Shown here piece after piece: positions 15,516 to 18,671 of a stretch of DNA of 18,671 nucleotides. Both the position numbers and the translations under genes were made by a program. The notes beneath the pieces were generated by a model. The model did not search any database and was not told the origin of the DNA. It saw only the letters and a list, made by a program, of their open reading frames with translations. The stretch's first letter is position 1. Every line of letters starts with the position of its first letter. The DNA is from Andeanibacterium sp035497315 (lineage in GTDB: Bacteria > Pseudomonadota > Alphaproteobacteria > Sphingomonadales > Sphingomonadaceae), in the NCBI GenBank assembly GCA_035497315.1, contig DATJDU010000008.1:1-18671 (forward strand). The letters are read 5' to 3'.

Positions 15516-16333
15516 CCGCCGGTTCCTTCGGTGCCTGTTGCGGCCGCCGCTTCGCCAAGCTGGGCGATATAGCCGCGCGCCGTTTGCGCCTCGTCACTGT
15601 CGGGCGCGGTATCCACAACCGATTGCCAGCTCTTGCGGGCGGCATCGTCATGGCCGCCCAGCGCGGCGATCACGCCTGCTTCCAGCCCGATAGCGGGATC
15701 GAGCGGATCGAGCCCGGCTGCGGTCCTGATCTGGCCCAGTGCGGTATCGAGATCGCCCTGCCGCCTGGCGAGAGTGGCCGAAAGCAGCCAGCCATCGGGA
15801 TTTTGCGGGGAATCGCGCCGCGCATCGGCCAGCGCGCCGGCGGCCTCGGCCGTCCGGTCCAGCGCCACCAGGGCGCGGGCGCGGTCGATCTGGACATCGC
15901 CTGCAAGCGTCGCGTCGAGCGATGCGGCAGCATCCTGCGCGGCAAGGTCGAGATCGGCCAGCGCATCTGCATTGCGCCCATCCGCCAGCGCCGAATTGCC
16001 GGCCATGGCCGCCAGCTTCGCGCGCAGGGCAGGGTTGCTTTCCAGCGCTTCGCGGCGGGCGCCCAGGAATGCGTCCTCAGCCGCCTTCCAGCGCAGCAGC
16101 CTGGTATAGGCCATGCCCAGGCATTGCTGGGGGAAAGAGCGTTCCGCATCCAGTGCTTCGCCCAGCCACACGCTGGCGCTGACGATGGCGGTGGAAGGAT
16201 CGCTGCGCGCCTTGTCGAGACACACGGCCAGCCGGTCCTGCTCCAGCGAAGGCTGCGGCATGGGTATGCGCAGGTCGAACGCGTCGGCAGAGGCTGCCTG
16301 GGCGAGGAAGGGGAGGAGGATAGCGGCGATCAT
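15512..16333 (-). CDS. exported tetratricopeptide-repeat protein
   Basis: 273 residues. The N-terminus MIAAILLPFLAQAASA is a short Sec-type signal peptide, probably cleaved after ASA near residue 16. The mature part is Ala-rich and helical. TPR-like helix pairs run from about residue 60 to 255, with recognisable units such as the A-LD-TAEAAGALADARRDSPQNPDGW segment and the following GDLDTALGQIRTAAGLDPLDP. It probably serves as a periplasmic protein-protein scaffold; no enzyme motif is seen. The frame is open upstream, but ATG 16333 is chosen because it creates a TAATG junction with the hydrolase stop and begins directly with the signal peptide. It ends with an ATGA overlap to the flavin oxidoreductase. 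The C-terminal tail (GEAAAATGTEGTGG) is low complexity. Confidence 0.82.
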   Translation of the reverse strand: MIAAILLPFLAQAASADAFDLRIPMPQPSLEQDRLAVCLDKARSDPSTAIVSASVWLGEALDAERSFPQQCLGMAYTRLLRWKAAEDAFLGARREALESNPALRAKLAAMAGNSALADGRNADALADLDLAAQDAAASLDATLAGDVQIDRARALVALDRTAEAAGALADARRDSPQNPDGWLLSATLARRQGDLDTALGQIRTAAGLDPLDPAIGLEAGVIAALGGHDDAARKSWQSVVDTAPDSDEAQTARGYIAQLGEAAAATGTEGTGG

Positions 16334-17109
16334 TAAACGGGCTTTCGGATCAGCGCATCGACGGTTCGCAGCAGCAGGGCGATGTCCGCCTCGCGCGAGA
16401 GGCGATGATCGCCGTCCTTGACCAGCAGCACCTGCACATCGTCTGAACGCAGCCGTTCCGCCAGCTGCAGCGCAATCGGCCAGGGCACGTCGGCATCGGC
16501 CTGCCCGTGGAGCAGCCGCACCGGGCAGGTGAGCGGAATATCCGCATCCAGCAGCAGGTGCGCCTGCCCGTCCTGCCAGAAGCCGGCATGGGTAGGCGTG
16601 GGTTCCGGCCCATAGGGATTGTCTTCCAGAACGGTCTGCCCTGCGGCCAGTAGGGCTTTTTGATCGGAATCGTAACCCCATTGCGTGAAGTCCGGCGCGG
16701 CGGCGATGCCCACCAGCCCGGCCGCTCTATTGCCCAGTTCAAGGGCGCACAGCAGCATCAGCCACCCGCCCATGGACGATCCGACCAGCACCAGTGGGCC
16801 ATCCGTCTCGGCCTCCGCCAGCGCCAGCACCTCGTCGCGCCAGCGGGTGAGGGTGCCAGCGGCAAACGCGCCTTCGCTTTGCCCGCAGCCCGAATAATCG
16901 AGCAGCAGGCAGGCGTGCCCCGCGGCCCGGGCCCAGTCGAACAGGGCAGTCGCCTTGCTGCCTGCCATGTCGGACATATAGCCGGGCAGGAAGACCAGCG
17001 TCGGCGCATCGGCACCCGGTGCGCGCGCTTCCAGCTTGCGAAAGGCGATCCGGCGGCCATCGGGCAGGAGGTGGAAGCGCGGCGAGTGGGTCTGCGGCTC
17101 GGTCATCAT
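16333..17109 (-). CDS. alpha/beta hydrolase (ABHD10-like serine esterase/thioesterase)
   Basis: 258 residues with a complete alpha/beta-hydrolase core. The oxyanion region is FLPGYMSDMAGSKA (40-53), the nucleophile elbow G110-S-S112-M-G114 with Ser112, the acid Asp205 in HGQADADVPW, and the base His235 in KDGDHRLSR. The pattern FLPGY-SDM-G-K-A with GSSMGGW and GDHRLS is close to ABHD10, which hydrolyses acyl-glucuronides and S-acylated cysteines. There is no signal peptide, so it is cytoplasmic. It overlaps the TPR gene by one base (TAATG, 16331-16335). Two ATG codons, 17109 and 17106, are possible starts; neither has a strong ribosome site. It is the first gene of a three-gene operon. The physiological substrate is unknown. 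Confidence 0.92.
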   Translation of the reverse strand: MMTEPQTHSPRFHLLPDGRRIAFRKLEARAPGADAPTLVFLPGYMSDMAGSKATALFDWARAAGHACLLLDYSGCGQSEGAFAAGTLTRWRDEVLALAEAETDGPLVLVGSSMGGWLMLLCALELGNRAAGLVGIAAAPDFTQWGYDSDQKALLAAGQTVLEDNPYGPEPTPTHAGFWQDGQAHLLLDADIPLTCPVRLLHGQADADVPWPIALQLAERLRSDDVQVLLVKDGDHRLSREADIALLLRTVDALIRKPV

Positions 17110-17216
17110 GGGCGAATCTGAAGCCCACCGCGCAGTTGGGCAAGGGGGTAAAGCCCGGAAGGTGGATTCCTGCGCCCGCCTATTCCTTGCCCCACCTGTT
17201 CCGCCACCCGAATCTG

Positions 17217-17238
17217 CTGGCCGGGGCAGGTCGGCCAG
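17217..17238. promoter_or_regulatory. inverted repeat in the divergent intergenic region
   Basis: CTGGCC (17217-17222) and GGCCAG (17233-17238) form a perfect 6-bp inverted repeat with a 10-base centre. It lies in the 174-base gap (17110-17283) between the divergent hydrolase operon and the GT-C gene, about 46 bases before the latter's first ATG. Its size and place fit a dimeric repressor site. The gap also holds two copies of CGAATCTG (17113 and 17209), likely chance, and no convincing -35/-10 pair. Confidence 0.25.
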
Positions 17239-17283
17239 GGCAAACGAGAGGGTAACGCTTTTGCCTTAAGACCTCGCGCGATC

Positions 17284-18597
17284 ATGCATGACACTCCATC
17301 TCGATTCCCCACATGGCGAGCGCATATGCTGGGCTGGTTCGAATCCAGCCTCGCTGCGCTTGTACTGATCTGGGCGCTGTATCTGGGTCTGCGTCTGGCG
17401 GTTCTGGCAATCGCGGTGGAGCCGACATCCGATGCGGAGTGGTATTTCACCCGCGCGGCCAGCCTTGCGGCGGGCCATGGCTATCTGGACAATGCGGGAA
17501 ACCCCACTGCCTTCTGGCCGCCGGGCTGGCCGCTGACGCTGGCAGCCCTGTTCAAGCTGACCGGCCCCTCCATCCTTGCCGTGGGCCTGTTCAACTTCGC
17601 TGCCGCAGCCCTTTGCGGGCAATTGACCCTGATGCTGGGGCGCCGCCTGTTCGAAGATGAAGGCGCGGCGCGGGCGGGGCTGTTGCTGCTGGCGCTTTAT
17701 CCCAACTCCATCGCCTATGTTCCGCTGGCGCTGACGGAAGTGTTCTACACCGCCTTGCTGCTGGCGGGCTGCTGGCTGCTTTTGGCCCGGCGGGGGTGGC
17801 TGTGGCTGGTGGCAGCCGGGCTGGTGTTCGGCCTTGCCACGCTGGTCAAGGCGCAGACGCTGGTGGTGATTCCGCTGATCTTTGCGCTGGACTGGTGGCG
17901 GCGGCGCCCGCTCTGGCCGCCATTCCCGCGCCTGTTCGGCCAGGGGATGCTGGTTCTGGGCGTAGCCTTGCTGGCGGTGGCGCCCTGGACGCTGCGCAAT
18001 CATGCCCAGATTGGCCATTGGGTCGCGGTGTCCACCAATGGCGGCTACACGCTGCTCACCGGTAATCACGATCTAGCTACAGGTGATTATTCGCCCGACG
18101 TGCCCATAGTGCAGCGGCTGATGGCTCGCACCGATCTGGATGAAGTTGCCCGCGATGCCGAAGCGCGGCGGTTGGCAATGGAATGGATCGAACGTCATCC
18201 TGATCGCTTCCTCCAGCTCGCCCCGCAAAAGCTGATGCGGCTGTGGCTGCGCGATGGGGAGGGGGAATGGGCCTATCAGGGTGGGGCAGTCGAATATGCC
18301 CGCTTCTCCGGCCTCTACCGCGCCCTGCGCTATGGTAATCAGGCCTATTACGTCATGCTCATGCTGGGTTTCGCGGCAGGTTTCGTGCTGATGACCCGGC
18401 GACGCCTGAAGGCGGGCAAGGCCTGGCTGGACTGGTGGCTGCTGCCCTATGGCCTTGCCCTCTATCCCACGGCGATCTGTATCGTCTTTTCGGGGCAGAG
18501 CCGGTTTCATTATCCGATCATGCCCTTTGTCTGCATGGCGGCGGGCTGGCTGTGGCTGGAAGCCTTGCGGGCGCAAAGGGCAGGACGGAACAGGTAA
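17284..18597 (+). CDS. GT-C glycosyltransferase, ArnT/PMT (GT39/GT83)-like
   Basis: 437 residues, polytopic. Helix 1 is at about 22-45, followed by a first external loop with SDAEWYFTRAASLAAGHGY (Asp50, Glu52 as likely catalytic or metal residues) and the family pattern GNPTAFWPPGWPL (72-84). Further helices run to about residue 270, an external loop bears NHAQIGHWVAVSTNGGYTLLTGNHD, and the C-terminal helices end with SGQSRFHYPIMPF. It probably moves a sugar from a polyprenyl-phosphate donor to a lipid or protein outside the membrane; donor and acceptor are unknown. ATG 17284 has no clear ribosome site, whereas ATG 17326 (residue 15) is preceded by GGCGAG and would start just before helix 1, so the true protein may be 14 residues shorter. 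It stands alone on its strand. Confidence 0.88.
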   Translation: MHDTPSRFPTWRAHMLGWFESSLAALVLIWALYLGLRLAVLAIAVEPTSDAEWYFTRAASLAAGHGYLDNAGNPTAFWPPGWPLTLAALFKLTGPSILAVGLFNFAAAALCGQLTLMLGRRLFEDEGAARAGLLLLALYPNSIAYVPLALTEVFYTALLLAGCWLLLARRGWLWLVAAGLVFGLATLVKAQTLVVIPLIFALDWWRRRPLWPPFPRLFGQGMLVLGVALLAVAPWTLRNHAQIGHWVAVSTNGGYTLLTGNHDLATGDYSPDVPIVQRLMARTDLDEVARDAEARRLAMEWIERHPDRFLQLAPQKLMRLWLRDGEGEWAYQGGAVEYARFSGLYRALRYGNQAYYVMLMLGFAAGFVLMTRRRLKAGKAWLDWWLLPYGLALYPTAICIVFSGQSRFHYPIMPFVCMAAGWLWLEALRAQRAGRNR

Positions 18598-18600
18598 GGC

Positions 18601-18671
18601 TCACGCCACCCGCAGGCGATTCTCATGCATCCTGGCGAAATAGGGCTCCACCTCATGCGCCTCGATCGGGC
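18601..18671 (-). CDS. C-terminal 22 codons of an unidentified gene (truncated by window edge)
   Basis: Reading the minus strand inward from the right edge gives an open frame ending at TGA (18603-18601), with the C-terminus PIEAHEVEPYFARMHENRLRVA. The composition (charged, aromatic, ordinary codon use) looks like a real protein end. Its stop falls three bases after the GT-C gene, as expected for another tight convergent pair. Too little is present to name a family, and it could be a chance frame. Confidence 0.45.
   Translation of the reverse strand, partial: PIEAHEVEPYFARMHENRLRVA

Noticed and set aside
16334..16681. N-terminal extension of the TPR protein frame into the hydrolase gene
   Set aside because: The extra 116 residues are antisense-like Arg/Ala-rich sequence overlapping conserved hydrolase coding; the signal peptide and TAATG junction fix the start at 16333.
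17333..17351. tRNA T-arm look-alike: GGCTGG, TTCGAAT loop, CCAGCC
   Set aside because: It fits a T-arm, but no D-arm, anticodon arm, acceptor pairing or CCA is found around it, and it encodes residues in frame at the start of the GT-C protein. It is most likely chance; an att-site role has no integrase or second copy to support it.

Overview
The window is a high-GC, densely packed bacterial chromosomal segment. It most resembles an alphaproteobacterium of the Sphingomonadales (Novosphingobium, Sphingobium or Erythrobacter-like). This is inferred from overall protein style, the 180-kDa-class NAD-glutamate dehydrogenase and the GC-driven long shadow ORFs; no rRNA or other marker gene is present to fix the genus. 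I see no insertion sequence, phage gene, CRISPR array, tRNA or rRNA.

Layout. (1) Positions 2-4386, + strand: a tightly spaced four-gene cluster. It holds the C-terminal part of a UDP-galactopyranose-mutase/HemY-like flavoprotein (its start lies left of the window), a GtrA-type small membrane protein, an NAD-dependent epimerase/dehydratase, and a large GT-C-like membrane protein with acidic loop motifs and a soluble C-terminal domain. Together they look like a module for making, flipping and attaching a lipid-linked sugar outside the cytoplasmic membrane. (2) Positions 4393-7202, - strand: a Tat-exported methionine-R-sulfoxide reductase (MsrB) downstream of a NatA/NatB-like ABC exporter pair (ATPase and permease overlapping by ATGA). 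(3) Positions 7247-8314, + strand: epoxyqueuosine reductase QueG, using a TTG start. (4) Positions 8311-9534, - strand: a ferredoxin-reductase-type FAD enzyme. (5) Positions 9635-14404, - strand: the 1589-residue NAD-dependent glutamate dehydrogenase with its own leader region. (6) Positions 14526-17109, - strand: a translationally coupled trio of ABHD10-like alpha/beta hydrolase, exported TPR protein and luciferase-like flavin oxidoreductase. (7) Positions 17284-18597, + strand: a second, ArnT/PMT-like GT-C glycosyltransferase. (8) Right edge, - strand: the last 22 codons of an unidentified gene.

Genes work in small units: the envelope-glycan module on the left, an ABC exporter plus periplasmic protein repair, tRNA queuosine modification, glutamate catabolism feeding the TCA cycle, and a redox/hydrolase operon. 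Convergent gene pairs are packed with gaps of a few bases or overlapping stop codons and no strong intrinsic terminators. The longest gene-free stretches are 174 bases (17110-17283), 121 bases (14405-14525) and 100 bases (9535-9634). Each is described under its regulatory or repeat entry.

The most interesting part is the left-hand four-gene cluster, whose GT-C-like member has an STT3/PglB-like plan but no function I can name. The rest is largely ordinary housekeeping or accessory metabolism.
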